Part shown: one piece after another, positions 8,860-18,399 of the stretch
Layout of the letters: the number at the start of each line of letters is the position of its first letter
Position numbering within the stretch: the stretch's first letter is position 1
NCBI RefSeq assembly: GCF_030817415.1
Contig: NZ_JAUSZI010000002.1
Span: 3,844,001-3,908,000, forward strand
DNA length: 64,000 bases
Source: Streptomyces umbrinus
GTDB lineage: Bacteria > Actinomycetota > Actinomycetes > Streptomycetales > Streptomycetaceae
Direction of reading: 5' to 3'
Notes under the pieces: model-generated
Told to the model about the DNA's origin: nothing
The model's input: the letters and a program-made list of their open reading frames with translations, nothing else
Databases searched by the model: none
Position numbers and translations under genes: made by a program

Positions 8860-8980
8860 GTGTAACTCCTCGGGCCACCGGCCTCACTGCCGGGGGTGGG
8901 GGCGAGCCCATCAGGACGGTGTTTCCAGTGGCGCACACGTTTACGCCACCCACCATCTGAAGGTAAAAGCAACGCCGTCG

Positions 8981-9008
8981 ACCTTATGCCTTCAAGTTTC
9001 GAAGTCAA
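8981..9008 (-). promoter_or_regulatory. Probable sigma-HrdB promoter of glcP
   Basis: On the minus strand TTGACT (9008-9003), a 16-bp spacer and TAAGGT (8986-8981) form a good vegetative promoter about 120 bp upstream of the glcP start, giving a leader of roughly 115 nt. The 8860-9178 gap holds this promoter and a dispersed repeat at its smc end; no gene is seen. Confidence 0.6.
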
Positions 9009-9101
9009 TAGGGCGTAGCTGTGACCAATGAGACCCGAGATGGCGAAGGTGTGTTCAACTCTTGAAGAAGTAGAGGTGAACCGTCAAAACTGCCTGGCCA
9101 T

Positions 9102-9143
9102 GGGCGCCCCTTCAAGGGGCGCGGGGAACTGCGCGACCAGCCC
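9102..9143 (-). repeat. Dispersed terminator-like repeat, copy 1 (smc 3' end)
   Basis: GCGCCCCTT/AAGGGGCGC hairpin followed by the family core GGGGAACTGCGCGACCAGCC. It lies 35 bp beyond the smc stop. The same core recurs at 20.9, 33.5 and twice at 60.3 kb, always just past a gene's 3' end, so it probably acts as a transcript 3' end. Confidence 0.7.
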
Positions 9144-9178
9144 CAACGAACCCGCACCCGAAAGGCGATCGTCCGCTG

Positions 9179-12100
9179 CTAGCGCAGCCTCTGGCTGATC
9201 ACCTTGGAAACACCGTCCCCCTGCATGGACACGCCATACAACGCGTCAGCAACTTCCATCGTCCGCTTCTGATGCGTGATCACGATCAACTGCGAAGCCT
9301 CCTGCAGCTCCTGCATGATCCGGATCAACCGCTGAAGATTCGTGTCGTCCAGCGCCGCCTCGACCTCGTCCATCACATAGAACGGACTGGGCCGCGCCTT
9401 GAAGATCGACACGAGCATGGCCACGGCGGTCAGCGACCGCTCGCCACCGGACAGCAGCGACAGCCTCTTGACCTTCTTCCCGGGCGGCCGCGCCTCCACA
9501 TCGACACCCGTGGTGAGCATGTTGTCGGGATCGGTGAGGATCAGCCGCCCCTCCCCACCCGGGAACAGCCGGCTGAAGACCCCTTCGAACTCCCGCGCCG
9601 TGTCCCAGAACGCCTGGGTGAAGACCTGCTCGACGCGCTCGTCGACCTCCTTCACCACCTGAAGAAGATCGGCACGCGTCTTCTTCAGGTCCTCCAGCTG
9701 CTCGCTGAGGAACTTGTGGCGCTCCTCCAGCGCGGAGAACTCCTCCAGGGCCAGCGGGTTGACCTTGCCCAGCTGCTGGTAGGCCCGTTCGGCGGACTTG
9801 AGCCGCTTCTCCTGCTCGGCACGGTGGAAGCGCCGGGGCTGGTTGCGCGGATGCTCCGGATCCTCCGGCAGCTCCTCGCCCTCGGCGGGGAGGGAGGGCG
9901 GCACGAGCTGGTCAGGCCCGAAGTCCGCGATCAGCCCGGCCGGTTCGACCCCCAGCTCCTCCAGCGCCTTCGCCTCCAACTGCTCGATCCGCATCCGCTT
10001 CTCGGCCCCGAGGACCTCGCCGCGGTGCACCGAGTCCGTGAGCTTGTCGAGTTCGGCCTTGAGGTCGCGGCCCTCGTTGCGGGCGACGACGAGGTCCTGC
10101 TCCCGCCGCGCCTTGGCGCGCTCGGCGGCCGTACGCTCCTCGTCCGCCCGGGCGAGCGAGACCTCGACGTGCGCGAGCAGTTGCCGCGCGCCGGAGGCGA
10201 CGGCCCCGGCGACAGCGGCCTCGTGCCGCAGCCGTGCCTTGCGCTGCTCGGCACGCGCGCGTGCCTCACGTTCGGCCCGCGCGGCCCGGTCCAGCGAATC
10301 GGCCCGCCCGGCAAGCCCCTTGACCCGTTCCTCGTGCGTACGCGTCTGGAGCCGGGCCTCCATCTCGGTCTGCCGAGCGTTGGCCCCGTCGGCCGCGAGC
10401 CGGTCCCGTACGGAGGTGTCGGGTTCCTCCTCGAACGGCATCTCCTCGGCGACGGCGAGCCGTTCGGCGAGCTCCTCCGCCTCCTGGACGGCACGTTCGA
10501 GGGCTTCCTGTGCGCGTGCGGCCGCCGCGGTGCTCCGCTCGGCCTCTCCGGCGGCGCCCCGCGCCTGCCCGGCCAACCGCCCGAGCTGCTGGGCGACCTG
10601 GGACTTCTCCCGCTCACCGGCCCGCCGACGCTCGCCCAACTCCTCTACGAGAGCGGTCCGTTCCTTGCGCAGCTCGGCGGCCCGGTGCTGTTCCTCGGTC
10701 AACTCCTCGCACAGCACGCCCAGTTCTTCCAGCTCGGCCGCCGCCTCGTCGACCGACGCCTGTACTTCGAGCAGACTCGGCGCCCCGGCGGAACCTCCCT
10801 GGGCGAAGTGCGCCCCGAGCAGGTCTCCCTCGGCGGTCACCGCGGTGAGCTCGGGCCGGGAGTAGACGAGATCCTCGGCGTCCTCCAGCGTCCCGACCAC
10901 GACGATGCCCCGCAGCAGCCGCCGTACGGCAGGCATGAGATCGGAGGGCCCGCGGACGAGATCGGCGGCGAACGTCGGACCACCACGCTCGGGACCACCA
11001 CGCTCCGGATCTCCCCCGGAGGACGTCCCGCCGACGCCCACGCCGGACTGCGCGGACTGCGCGCCGATTACGTCGCCGGTGTTGCCGAACGCTCCCCCGG
11101 CAGCGGGAGCGTCCGGTGCCCCCGCCAGCAGCAGCGCCGCCCGCCCCCCGTCCTGCTTGCGCAGCAGGCGGATGGCGTCCGCCGCCGCGGACGGGCTGGT
11201 CACCGCGATGGCATCCGCCGCCGCGCCGAAGGCGGCCGCGACCGGGACCTCGTGGCCGGGTGTGACGGAGAGCAGTTCCGCCGCCGGACCCAGCAGACCT
11301 GTCAGCCGGTCCTTCGCCACGAGCAGCGCCCCTGTGCCGTCCTTCCGGCGCAGCCCCAGGGACAGGGCCTCGTGGCGGGCCTGCGTGGCGGCGCGCTTGC
11401 GTTCGGCCGCGGTGGCCGCCTCGCGGGCCTCGGTCAGGGCGGACTCTGCGTCGGCGAGGGCATGCTTGGCCGTCTCGTGCCGTCCGGCGATTTCCTCGTC
11501 GCCCGCGTCCAGGCCGTCGACCTCGGCCTTGAGCTGCTCGTACTCCTCCTGGGCGGTGACCGCCCGTTCCTGCGCCTCGTCGCGGGCGGAGGCGAGCCGG
11601 TCGATCTCCGCCTGGGCGGAGGCGGCGCGCGAACGGGCCGCGTTGACCTGCCCGTTCAGCCGGGCCAGGCCTTCGCGGCGGTCCGCGATGGCGCGGGCCA
11701 CGTCCTTCAGACGCCGCTCCTCCACCGCCAGTTCGCGCTCGAGGTCGGCCCGGTGGGAGACGGTGTCCTCCAGGGCCCGCTCGGCCGCCTCCAGGGCCGC
11801 TTCGAGCTCGGCCTCCTGCTCACGGATCCGCGCGGCCTCGCGCTCCATGTCCTCGGGGTCCCGCCCGCGCCGCTCCTCCGGCGGCTGGGCGGTCGCGCTC
11901 TTGACCCGCGCGTCCGCCAGGGAGACCGTGCCGCGCACCCGCTCGGCCAGCTGCGACAGCTCGTACCAGGTCTGCTGTGCTCGCTGCAGGCGCGGGGTGA
12001 GCCGCCGTACCTCGTCCTCCAGCATCGCCTCGCGCTGGAGCGCCTTCTTCAGGTCGGCCTCGGCCGACTCCTTGCGCTCCTTGAGCGCGGCCTCGTCGGC

Positions 12101-12835
12101 GACCTCGGCCTGGAGCGCTCCCCGGAGCCGTACGAGATCGTCGGCGAGCAGCCGGAGGCGGGCGTCGCGGAGGTCGGCCTGGATGACGGCGGCCCGGCGG
12201 GCGACGGCGGCCTGCCGGCCCAGCGGCTTCAACTGGCGCCGGAGTTCGTCGGTGAGGTCCTGCACGCGCGCGAGGTTGGCCTGCATCGCGTCCAGCTTCC
12301 GCAGCGCCTTCTCCTTGCGCTTGCGGTGCTTGAGAACGCCGGCGGCCTCCTCGATGAAGGCACGGCGGCCCATCGGATCGGCGTGCAGGACGGAGTCGAG
12401 CTGGCCCTGTCCGACGATGACGTGCATCTCGCGGCCGATGCCGGAGTCGGACAACAGCTCCTGGATGTCCAGCAAACGGCAGGTGTCGCCGTTGATCTGG
12501 TACTCGCTGCCGCCGTTGCGGAACATGATCCGCGTGATGGTGACCTCGGCGTACTCGATGGGCAGCGCGCCGTCGGAGTTGTCGATGGTCAGGGACACTT
12601 CGGCGCGGCCGAGCGGGGGCCGCCCGGTGGTGCCGGCGAAGATGACGTCCTCCATCTTGCCGCCGCGCAGGGACTTGGCGCCCTGCTCGCCCATGACCCA
12701 GCTGAGGGCGTCCACGACATTGGACTTGCCCGAGCCGTTGGGGCCCACGACACAGGTGATGCCCGGCTCGAACCGCAGCGTGGTCGCCGAGGCGAACGAT
12801 TTGAACCCGCGCAGGGTCAGGGCCTTGAGGTGCAC
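9179..12835 (-). CDS. smc: Chromosome condensation ATPase SMC
   Basis: 1,218 residues. SMC dimers with ScpA/ScpB form the ring complex that organises and segregates chromosomes, in Streptomyces especially during sporulation. GTG 12835 was chosen because the protein must begin VHLKALTLRGFKSFA; the frame extends further upstream without meaning. Walker A GPNGSGKSN (residues about 32-40), long coiled coils, a hinge near residues 500-690, the signature LSGGERSL and Walker B YVMDEVEAALDD near the C-terminus are all present. The hinge region carries a Gly-rich insertion (about residues 578-623) containing a duplicated PERGG. A small coiled-coil gene lies upstream on the same strand but is separated by a terminator. 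Confidence 0.97.
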   Translation of the reverse strand: MHLKALTLRGFKSFASATTLRFEPGITCVVGPNGSGKSNVVDALSWVMGEQGAKSLRGGKMEDVIFAGTTGRPPLGRAEVSLTIDNSDGALPIEYAEVTITRIMFRNGGSEYQINGDTCRLLDIQELLSDSGIGREMHVIVGQGQLDSVLHADPMGRRAFIEEAAGVLKHRKRKEKALRKLDAMQANLARVQDLTDELRRQLKPLGRQAAVARRAAVIQADLRDARLRLLADDLVRLRGALQAEVADEAALKERKESAEADLKKALQREAMLEDEVRRLTPRLQRAQQTWYELSQLAERVRGTVSLADARVKSATAQPPEERRGRDPEDMEREAARIREQEAELEAALEAAERALEDTVSHRADLERELAVEERRLKDVARAIADRREGLARLNGQVNAARSRAASAQAEIDRLASARDEAQERAVTAQEEYEQLKAEVDGLDAGDEEIAGRHETAKHALADAESALTEAREAATAAERKRAATQARHEALSLGLRRKDGTGALLVAKDRLTGLLGPAAELLSVTPGHEVPVAAAFGAAADAIAVTSPSAAADAIRLLRKQDGGRAALLLAGAPDAPAAGGAFGNTGDVIGAQSAQSGVGVGGTSSGGDPERGGPERGGPTFAADLVRGPSDLMPAVRRLLRGIVVVGTLEDAEDLVYSRPELTAVTAEGDLLGAHFAQGGSAGAPSLLEVQASVDEAAAELEELGVLCEELTEEQHRAAELRKERTALVEELGERRRAGEREKSQVAQQLGRLAGQARGAAGEAERSTAAAARAQEALERAVQEAEELAERLAVAEEMPFEEEPDTSVRDRLAADGANARQTEMEARLQTRTHEERVKGLAGRADSLDRAARAEREARARAEQRKARLRHEAAVAGAVASGARQLLAHVEVSLARADEERTAAERAKARREQDLVVARNEGRDLKAELDKLTDSVHRGEVLGAEKRMRIEQLEAKALEELGVEPAGLIADFGPDQLVPPSLPAEGEELPEDPEHPRNQPRRFHRAEQEKRLKSAERAYQQLGKVNPLALEEFSALEERHKFLSEQLEDLKKTRADLLQVVKEVDERVEQVFTQAFWDTAREFEGVFSRLFPGGEGRLILTDPDNMLTTGVDVEARPPGKKVKRLSLLSGGERSLTAVAMLVSIFKARPSPFYVMDEVEAALDDTNLQRLIRIMQELQEASQLIVITHQKRTMEVADALYGVSMQGDGVSKVISQRLR

Positions 12836-12952
12836 GCAGCCGGACTCTACCTTCCGGGTGGGTCTCACTCCATGAACGCGCGGTTTCACCCTTGAACGTG
12901 CAGGGCACACCAAACGTTAAAGACAGTGAAAGAGTGCGCGGGGGCAAGAAAG

Positions 12953-12974
12953 AAGGGACGCCGAAGCGTCCCTT
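12953..12974 (-). terminator. Terminator with UUCG tetraloop
   Basis: On the minus strand AAGGGACGC-TTCG-GCGTCCCTT is a perfect 9-bp stem closed by a cUUCGg tetraloop and followed by the T-rich tail CTTTCTTG. It lies between the small coiled-coil gene and smc and should separate their transcripts. Confidence 0.75.
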
Positions 12975-13037
12975 GCAACTCTGTCAGCGGCTGACACGGG
13001 CAGCCTGTTCACTGGTGGCGACGATGCGATTCAGTGA

Positions 13038-13241
13038 TCAGGTGAGCGCAGGCTCCGCCTGGGGTACGTCGATGCTTTCGAGAAGCGAGTCGTGAGAAGC
13101 GGCAGCCGCGAGCGCGTCGTTCTCGGCCTGGATCCGTACGAGCTCGGATTCCAGATCCTGGACGCGCTGCTGGAGCCGTCGCATCTCGGCAATGAGTCGC
13201 GGGTCGGAACCGCCGACGTAACCGAGAAGCGCCTTTGCCAT
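13038..13241 (-). CDS. Small coiled-coil protein of unknown function upstream of smc
   Basis: 67 residues from ATG 13241, preceded by GGAGGACC at ideal spacing. The N-terminus MAKALLGYVGGSDPRLIAEM is followed by a heptad-like helix (RRLQQRVQDLESELVRIQAEND) with leucine/valine/isoleucine at a/d positions, then an alanine-rich and acidic tail. It has the look of a short leucine-zipper dimer. I recall a close equivalent in S. coelicolor between acylphosphatase and smc, so it appears conserved. No function can be assigned; interaction with SMC is only suggested by proximity. Confidence 0.75.
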   Translation of the reverse strand: MAKALLGYVGGSDPRLIAEMRRLQQRVQDLESELVRIQAENDALAAAASHDSLLESIDVPQAEPALT

Positions 13242-13634
13242 GATGGATGGTCCTCCACACTGAGTGACCGACCGAAGCGGTGTGGGTCGTGAGGGAATCG
13301 CACCCGCGATGCTTGGCACTGACGAGTTTTTGCTGCCGCTCTTACATGCCAAACAGCTAAGGTGCGCGGGGACTTTCAGCGTCTCACCAAAAAGTTTGAC
13401 GGTCAACACGATCACGCCCCGTATTGGGGGCCAACCCGGGGCGCGCGGCTTCAGAACGGGCGGCGCGGCCACTGTTTCGGGGCCCTGGGGGCGTAGAGAT
13501 CATCCTTACTCGCGGAGCCTGCCACGACAAGCGATTCTTGGCAACCACCAGGCGCTTTCTGCCTGTGGCAGGTGCCCGGCGCACGCCCCGCGCCCGCTGC
13601 CAGGGGTGTTGCAACCGGTGGAGCGGAGTGGATC
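13242..13634. other. 393-bp intergenic region without a recognisable gene
   Basis: The only marked feature is TTGACGGTCAA near 13396, which puts a TTGAC -35-like hexamer on both strands; no convincing -10 follows on either. The few short frames here lack ribosome sites and are not supported. Confidence 0.4.
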
Positions 13635-13916
13635 TCACCGGATGGCGAAGCCGTCGTAGCCGCCGCGGGGCGTGTCCCAAATCTCAGTGACTCCGTCGAC
13701 GCGGCCCGGCGTGTCGTCCCCCTGGAGCCAGTCGAGGAGTCGCTGACATCCGGCCCGAGGGCCCTCGGAGACCACCTGGACCCGTCCGTCCCCCAAATTG
13801 AGAGCAAAACCACTCAGGCCGCCGATCTCCAGCGCCTTAGCCCGTGTGTACCAGCGGAAACCCACACCTTGGACCCGTCCGCGTACCCACGCGACCAGCC
13901 TTACATCCTCGCTCAT
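13635..13916 (-). CDS. acyP: Acylphosphatase
   Basis: 93 residues, the standard length. It hydrolyses carboxyl-phosphate bonds of acyl phosphates in the cytosol. The catalytic loop [10 protein letters not shown] contains the phosphate-binding arginine (Arg21) and the second signature [14 protein letters not shown] contains the catalytic asparagine (Asn40). The smc-acyP neighbourhood is conserved in Streptomyces. It lies 393 bp from the small coiled-coil gene on the same strand; no close operon partner is visible upstream. Confidence 0.95.
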   Translation of the reverse strand: MSEDVRLVAWVRGRVQGVGFRWYTRAKALEIGGLSGFALNLGDGRVQVVSEGPRAGCQRLLDWLQGDDTPGRVDGVTEIWDTPRGGYDGFAIR

Positions 13917-14047
13917 GGCTGCACGCTAACCGGCCAAATGCTCTCGGAGCACTTCCTCCCCTTGCGCCATGGGGTACCGTCCCGACCCAATGAGCCTCAC
14001 TCGTTCGGGTGAGGAACGTTGACCGCAAGGATGAGGAAGGCCAGGAG

Positions 14048-15181
14048 ATGGGACGCCACCGACGCTCCGCCGCCGGCCGCGCCGCCACAGGCCGCGCCAC
14101 CGGGGTCACACAAACGTACGATACATACGCGGGCGGTTACGCGGCGGCAGACTCGGGTGATTACGCAGGTGAAGGCGACTACGCGACCGCGGGTGACCAC
14201 CTGACCGCCGGGGACTACCTGAACGGCAGCCCCTACGCGACCGCGGGCATGTACGACTCGCCGGGCGGCATTCACGAGACCGGCGACCTCTACTCGAAGA
14301 GCGACACCTACCTCTTCGCCGCGGATCCCGCCGCCCACGCCACGACCGGCTACGCGCCGGACGGCGGCGCCGGCCGCGGCCACCGCCGCCGCAAGAAGAA
14401 CGTGACGCCCGTACGCACCGGTCTGCTCGGTGTCTCGGCCGCCGTCGCGATGGGTGCCGTCGCGGTCGCCTCCGGGCTGATCCCGGGCAGCGACAGCCTC
14501 TCGATCGGCGGCGGCAACGCGGACAAGGTCCGCGCCCAGGACTCACCGAGCGACGTGCAGACCCAGGGCGGCACGGACGGCACCACGGACGACCGCGAGG
14601 ACTCGGGCACGAGCCGTGACCTGGAGCGCTCCGCGTCTCCGACGGTCTCGCCGACGAAGGCCCCGGAGAAGACCGAGAAGAAGACTCCCTCCGCGAAGCC
14701 GTCGACGAAGGCTCCGGTCAAGGAGAAGCCGAAGACCGAGCCGACCACGAAGGCGCCGGAGAAGAAGGCACCCGAGACGGCTCCGTCGAAGGCGGTGTCC
14801 ACCGCGTCCAAGGCCGAGGCCGAGGTGTTGTCGCTGGTCAACGAGGAGCGGGCGAAGGCCGGCTGCAGCCCGGTGACCGCTTCCAGCACGCTGGCCGCGC
14901 TGGCCGAGTCCTTCAGCGAGGACATGGCCGCGCGGGGCTTCTTCGACCACACGGACCCGAGCGGGGCCTCCCCCTGGGACCGCGCCGAGAAGCTCGGCAT
15001 CGCGAACCTCGGCGGGGAGAACATCGCCCGCGGCCAGGCCGACGCCGCCGCGGTGATGGAGGCCTGGATGAACAGCCCCGGCCACCGCGCGAACATCCTG
15101 AACTGCGACTTCAAGACCCTGGGCGTCGGCGCGCACTTCGCGTCGGGCGGCCCCTGGTGGACGCAGGACTTCGGCTATTAG
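14048..15181 (+). CDS. Membrane-anchored CAP/SCP-domain protein
   Basis: 377 residues from ATG 14048 (alternatives GTG 14009 and ATG 14031). A basic start (MGRHRRSAAGRA) leads into a repetitive Tyr/Gly/Asp/Ala-rich cytoplasmic segment (repeated YATAG, GDY) to about residue 115. After RRRKK comes one hydrophobic helix (VRTGLLGVSAAVAMGAVAVASGLIPG). The external part is a Lys/Pro/Thr linker with repeated (S/T)TKAP(E/V)K, then a C-terminal CAP (CRISP/Antigen5/PR-1) domain from about 255: FFDHT, GENIARG and SPGHRANIL supply the His/Glu/His cluster. Such proteins are secreted or wall-exposed; biochemical role unknown. A perfect hairpin follows the stop. Confidence 0.85.
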   Translation: MGRHRRSAAGRAATGRATGVTQTYDTYAGGYAAADSGDYAGEGDYATAGDHLTAGDYLNGSPYATAGMYDSPGGIHETGDLYSKSDTYLFAADPAAHATTGYAPDGGAGRGHRRRKKNVTPVRTGLLGVSAAVAMGAVAVASGLIPGSDSLSIGGGNADKVRAQDSPSDVQTQGGTDGTTDDREDSGTSRDLERSASPTVSPTKAPEKTEKKTPSAKPSTKAPVKEKPKTEPTTKAPEKKAPETAPSKAVSTASKAEAEVLSLVNEERAKAGCSPVTASSTLAALAESFSEDMAARGFFDHTDPSGASPWDRAEKLGIANLGGENIARGQADAAAVMEAWMNSPGHRANILNCDFKTLGVGAHFASGGPWWTQDFGY

Positions 15182-15196
15182 CCACGTAGAACCTCG

Positions 15197-15229
15197 GAGG
15201 GGGCGCTAGCTAAAAGTTAGCGCCCCCTC
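15197..15229 (+). terminator. Terminator after the CAP-domain gene
   Basis: Perfect 12-bp stem GAGGGGGCGCTA / TAGCGCCCCCTC with loop GCTAAAAGT, starting 16 bp after the stop and followed by a weak T-rich stretch. Confidence 0.8.
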
Positions 15230-15262
15230 TTCGGTTTGCGCTGCGGCGAGTATTCTGGGCGC

Positions 15263-15652
15263 ATGGACCTGACGGAACAGCCGACCTTCGAGTTCGACGT
15301 GTTCTCCAAGGCGTGCCCGTCCCGGGGCACGCTGGAGCACGTCACGGGGCGCTGGGGCGCGCTCACGCTGGGGGCGCTGTACGAGGGTTCGTTCCGTTTC
15401 AACGAACTGCGCCGGCGCGTGGACGGCGTCAGCGAGAAGATGCTGTCCCAGACCCTCCACGCGCTGGAGCGCGACGGCCTGGTGCACCGCGAGGCCCAGC
15501 CGACGAATCCCCCGCGGGTGGACTACGAGCTGACGCCGCTGGGCCGCGAGGTCGCCGAGCGGCTGCTGTCCCTCATCCACTTCGTGCAGGGGCGCATGGA
15601 CGACGTACTGGGAGCGCGCGAACGTTACGACACGGCGCGCGGGGGACGCTGA
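15263..15652 (+). CDS. HxlR-family transcriptional regulator
   Basis: 129 residues. Winged-helix HxlR/MarR-like repressor: [29 protein letters not shown], then [29 protein letters not shown] (recognition helix and wing entry) and [13 protein letters not shown] cysteine near residue 15 precedes the HTH, as in redox-responsive members, although this protein has it in CPSRG. Start at ATG 15263 is favoured by the conserved N-terminus; there is no ribosome site and TATTCT lies 7 bp upstream, so the transcript may be leaderless. Its last 28 bp overlap the 3' end of convergent mutM. The target is unknown; no divergent partner gene is adjacent. Confidence 0.88.
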   Translation: MDLTEQPTFEFDVFSKACPSRGTLEHVTGRWGALTLGALYEGSFRFNELRRRVDGVSEKMLSQTLHALERDGLVHREAQPTNPPRVDYELTPLGREVAERLLSLIHFVQGRMDDVLGARERYDTARGGR

Positions 15653-16485
15653 CAACGCGGGCAGAAGTAGCTGGACCGGTTCATCCAGGGCCTGCGCCGC
15701 ATCAGGGTGCCGCAGCGCCGGCACGGCTCGCCCTCCCTGCCGTACGCGTCGAGCGAGCGGTCGAAGTAGCCCGACTCCCCGTTCACGTTGACGTAGAGGC
15801 TGTCGAAGCTGGTGCCGCCGACGGCGAGGGCGGCGTTCATCACATCCCGTACGTGGCCCAGGAGTTCGGCCGTGCGCGGGCGCGTGAACCCGGTGGTGGG
15901 ACGCTCGTAGTGCAACCGCGCACGCCAAAGCGCCTCGTCCGCATAGATGTTGCCGACGCCGCTGATCAACGACTGGTCCAGCAGGGCGCGTTTGACGGTC
16001 GTACGCCGACGCCGCAGCGCCTCGTGGAACGCGTCGTCGTCGAACAGCGGGTCCAGGGGATCACGGGCGATGTGCGCGATGACGTCGGGCAGCCCGTCTG
16101 GCGTCGTCTCGTGCAACGACAGCCCGCCGAAGGTCCGTTGGTCGACGAAGCGGAGTTCGGTGTGGAGGGCGTCCTCGAACCGGACCCGGATGCGCAGATG
16201 CTTCTCGTCGGCGGCGTCCTGCGGCTGGACGAGGAGCTGCCCGCTCATCCCGAGGTGCGCGAGAACGGCGCTCGGGGAGTCCGCGAGCGGCAGCCAGAGG
16301 TACTTGCCGCGACGCTGGGGCAGCCCGATCCGGTGCCCCTTGAGCCGGGCCCCGAAGTCCTCACCGCCCGCGATGTGCCGGCGCACCGCACGCGGATGCA
16401 GCACCTGGACGTCGGCGACGATCCGTCCGCTGACCCAGCGCTCGAGGCCCCGTCGTACGACCTCGACCTCGGGCAGTTCGGGCAC
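15625..16485 (-). CDS. mutM: Formamidopyrimidine-DNA glycosylase (Fpg/MutM)
   Basis: 286 residues. Bifunctional DNA glycosylase/AP lyase that removes oxidised purines such as 8-oxoguanine. The N-terminal PELPEVE carries the catalytic Pro2 and Glu3; [10 protein letters not shown] supplies the conserved lysine near residue 60; the helix-two-turn-helix has [12 protein letters not shown]; and the C-terminal zinc finger [20 protein letters not shown] continues into CPRC (C-x2-C-x16-C-x2-C). It lies downstream of rnc on the same strand, the usual Streptomyces order, but 150 bp away with its own ATG. Confidence 0.97.
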   Translation of the reverse strand: MPELPEVEVVRRGLERWVSGRIVADVQVLHPRAVRRHIAGGEDFGARLKGHRIGLPQRRGKYLWLPLADSPSAVLAHLGMSGQLLVQPQDAADEKHLRIRVRFEDALHTELRFVDQRTFGGLSLHETTPDGLPDVIAHIARDPLDPLFDDDAFHEALRRRRTTVKRALLDQSLISGVGNIYADEALWRARLHYERPTTGFTRPRTAELLGHVRDVMNAALAVGGTSFDSLYVNVNGESGYFDRSLDAYGREGEPCRRCGTLMRRRPWMNRSSYFCPRCQRPPRAVS

Positions 16486-16635
16486 GGCTTCTCCTCCGGA
16501 TGCGTGGGCCGATGACTCGGGCGCCCCCGACTCGGGCCGCGCGTCCGCAGCGTACCGCCGGCGCCCCCGAACACGATCGCCCGCCCCCTCGAACAGGGGA
16601 CGGGCGATCGGTCACAGCACTGAACTGCGGATCGG

Positions 16636-17550
16636 TCAGGCGGAAGCGGCGTCGGATGCCGCCGTCGAGGGGGCCTCGACGGCCTCCTCGGCCGCCACGA
16701 CTTCCTCAACTGCCGCGGACGCTTCGGCTGCCGCGGATGCCTCGGCCTCCACGGCGGCCTTGGCCGCTGCGGACGCCTCGGCTTCCTTCGCGGCCTTCGC
16801 CACCTTCGCGCGTTCGTCCGCGGCGGAGCGGATCGCACGCCACGCGGACTCCGCGGCCTGCTGCTCCGCCTCCTTCTTGCTGCGGCCGGTGCCGGTGCCG
16901 TACGAGACGCCTCCGACGCGGGCAGCAGCAGTGAAGGTCTTCTCGTGGTCCGGGCCGGTCTCGGTGACCAGGTACTCGGGCACGCCGAGCCCCTCGGTCG
17001 CCGTGAGCTCCTGGAGACTGGTCTTCCAGTCCAGGCCCGCTCCCAGATTCGAGGATTTCTCGATCAGCGGGTCGAAGAGGCGGTGGACGAGTTCGCCCGC
17101 CGCGTCGAGACCCTGGTCGAGATAGACAGCGCCGATCACCGCTTCAAGGGTGTCGGCGAGGATGGACGCCTTGTCCCGGCCGCCCGTGCCCTCTTCGCCC
17201 CGGCCGAGCCGGATGAAGGAGCCGAGTTCGAGCCCGCGGCCCACCTCCGCAAGCGCACGCGAGTTGACCACCGCGGCCCGCAGCTTGGCCAGTTGGCCTT
17301 CAGGCAGGTCGGGGTGGGTTCGGTACAGCGTGTCCGTGACCACGAGGCCGAGCACGGAGTCCCCGAGGAACTCCAGGCGCTCGTTCGTGGGCAGACCGCC
17401 GTTCTCGTACGCGTACGAACGGTGGGTCAGTGCACGCACCAGAAGGGCGGACTCGAGCTTGTACCCGAGCCGCCCTTCCAGAAGCGTGTGGGACGAGGCT
17501 GTGTTGTCCGCCTTTTTCTTGGCGTTTACGTCCGCCTTGGCGTCAGACAT
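16636..17550 (-). CDS. rnc: Ribonuclease III
   Basis: 304 residues. Cleaves double-stranded RNA, processing rRNA and regulatory transcripts; in S. coelicolor the orthologue (absB) globally affects antibiotic synthesis. Catalytic block [14 protein letters not shown] and [16 protein letters not shown] hold the acidic metal ligands; the dsRNA-binding domain follows ([14 protein letters not shown] to [15 protein letters not shown]). Start ATG 17550 with the basic [14 protein letters not shown]-terminus lies 19 bp after the rpmF stop; a frame extension upstream overlaps rpmF and is rejected. After the dsRBD comes a 55-residue Ala/Glu-rich tail, longer than I recall for S. coelicolor. Confidence 0.97.
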   Translation of the reverse strand: MSDAKADVNAKKKADNTASSHTLLEGRLGYKLESALLVRALTHRSYAYENGGLPTNERLEFLGDSVLGLVVTDTLYRTHPDLPEGQLAKLRAAVVNSRALAEVGRGLELGSFIRLGRGEEGTGGRDKASILADTLEAVIGAVYLDQGLDAAGELVHRLFDPLIEKSSNLGAGLDWKTSLQELTATEGLGVPEYLVTETGPDHEKTFTAAARVGGVSYGTGTGRSKKEAEQQAAESAWRAIRSAADERAKVAKAAKEAEASAAAKAAVEAEASAAAEASAAVEEVVAAEEAVEAPSTAASDAASA

Positions 17551-17569
17551 GAAGCCTCTCACCAGCCGC

Positions 17570-17743
17570 TCAGACCTCGAGGACCTGGCGCTTGTTGTAG
17601 GTGCCGCAAGCAGGGCAGGCGATGTGCTGCTGCTTGGGCTCGTGGCAGCGCTCGCACGCAACCAGGGTGGGGACCGCAGCCTTCCACTGCGACCGGCGGT
17701 GGCGCGTGTTGCTGCGCGACATCTTCCGCTTCGGAACAGCCAC
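17570..17743 (-). CDS. rpmF: 50S ribosomal protein L32
   Basis: 57 residues from GTG 17743. [20 protein letters not shown] is the canonical L32 start. It keeps the zinc ribbon (CERCHEP ... CPACGTYN), so it is the zinc-dependent C+ type. The stop of the upstream yceD gene lies 2 bp before the GTG, so translation is coupled, as usual for yceD-rpmF. Confidence 0.97.
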   Translation of the reverse strand: MAVPKRKMSRSNTRHRRSQWKAAVPTLVACERCHEPKQQHIACPACGTYNKRQVLEV

Positions 17744-17745
17744 GG

Positions 17746-18399
17746 CTACTTCTCCTGCTTCTCGTTGGCGCGCGCCGATCGAGGCGCTTCGCCACTCATC
17801 TCGTCCTTCTCGCCATCTTCGAGTGAACCGGCGAGTCCCTGCAGTGCCGCCCAACGGATGTCGACGGCGTCGTGGTGGTGGTCCGGGTCGTCCGCGAGCC
17901 GGGCTCCGCACTGGGAGCACAGGCCGGGGCAGTCGTCCTGGCACACCGGCTGCATCGGCAGTGCGAGCACCACCGCATCACGCAGCACGGGTTCGAGGTC
18001 GAACAGGCCGTCCTCGATGAAGAGCGTGTCCTCGTCGTCCTCGGCGTCGTCGGCCGGCTCCGCTTTCACACGGCCCCGGTCGTCGGCGTCAGGGTACGAG
18101 AACATCTCCTGGAAATCCGCTTCGAGCTGCTGCTCGACCGGCTCCAGACACCTTACGCACTCCCCCTTGGCCTGTGCACGGGCGGTGCCTGTGACAAGCA
18201 CACCTTCCATGACCGACTCCAGGCGGAGGCCGAGCTTCACCGGGGCGCCTTCCGGCACTCCGATGACTCCCTGGATACCGAAATCCTTGGGAGCGTCGAT
18301 CTCACGGGTCAGGCGCTGCAGCGCGCCAGGACGCCGCCCCAGCTCGTGTGTGTCGAACACGAGAGGGTTGCGGTGGTCGAGGCGGGCGTTCAGGGCCAT
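17746..18399 (-). CDS. yceD: YceD/DUF177 rRNA accumulation protein
   Basis: 217 residues from ATG 18399 (AGCAGGA upstream). DUF177 family: associated with 23S rRNA accumulation and almost always paired with rpmF, as here. The conserved segment is [25 protein letters not shown] with CVRC near residue 90, followed by an acidic stretch ([12 protein letters not shown]), and [16 protein letters not shown], a second cysteine cluster that may bind metal. A frame extension that runs through the DivIVA-like gene is an artefact of open high-GC frames. The C-terminus is longer and more charged than in E. coli. Confidence 0.9.
   Translation of the reverse strand: MALNARLDHRNPLVFDTHELGRRPGALQRLTREIDAPKDFGIQGVIGVPEGAPVKLGLRLESVMEGVLVTGTARAQAKGECVRCLEPVEQQLEADFQEMFSYPDADDRGRVKAEPADDAEDDEDTLFIEDGLFDLEPVLRDAVVLALPMQPVCQDDCPGLCSQCGARLADDPDHHHDAVDIRWAALQGLAGSLEDGEKDEMSGEAPRSARANEKQEK

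Noticed and set aside
9272..12895. Long open frame of 1,207 codons antisense to smc
   Set aside because: High-GC codon bias of smc keeps the opposite strand open; the translation is rich in Leu/Arg/Gly with no domain and it lies entirely over a certain gene.
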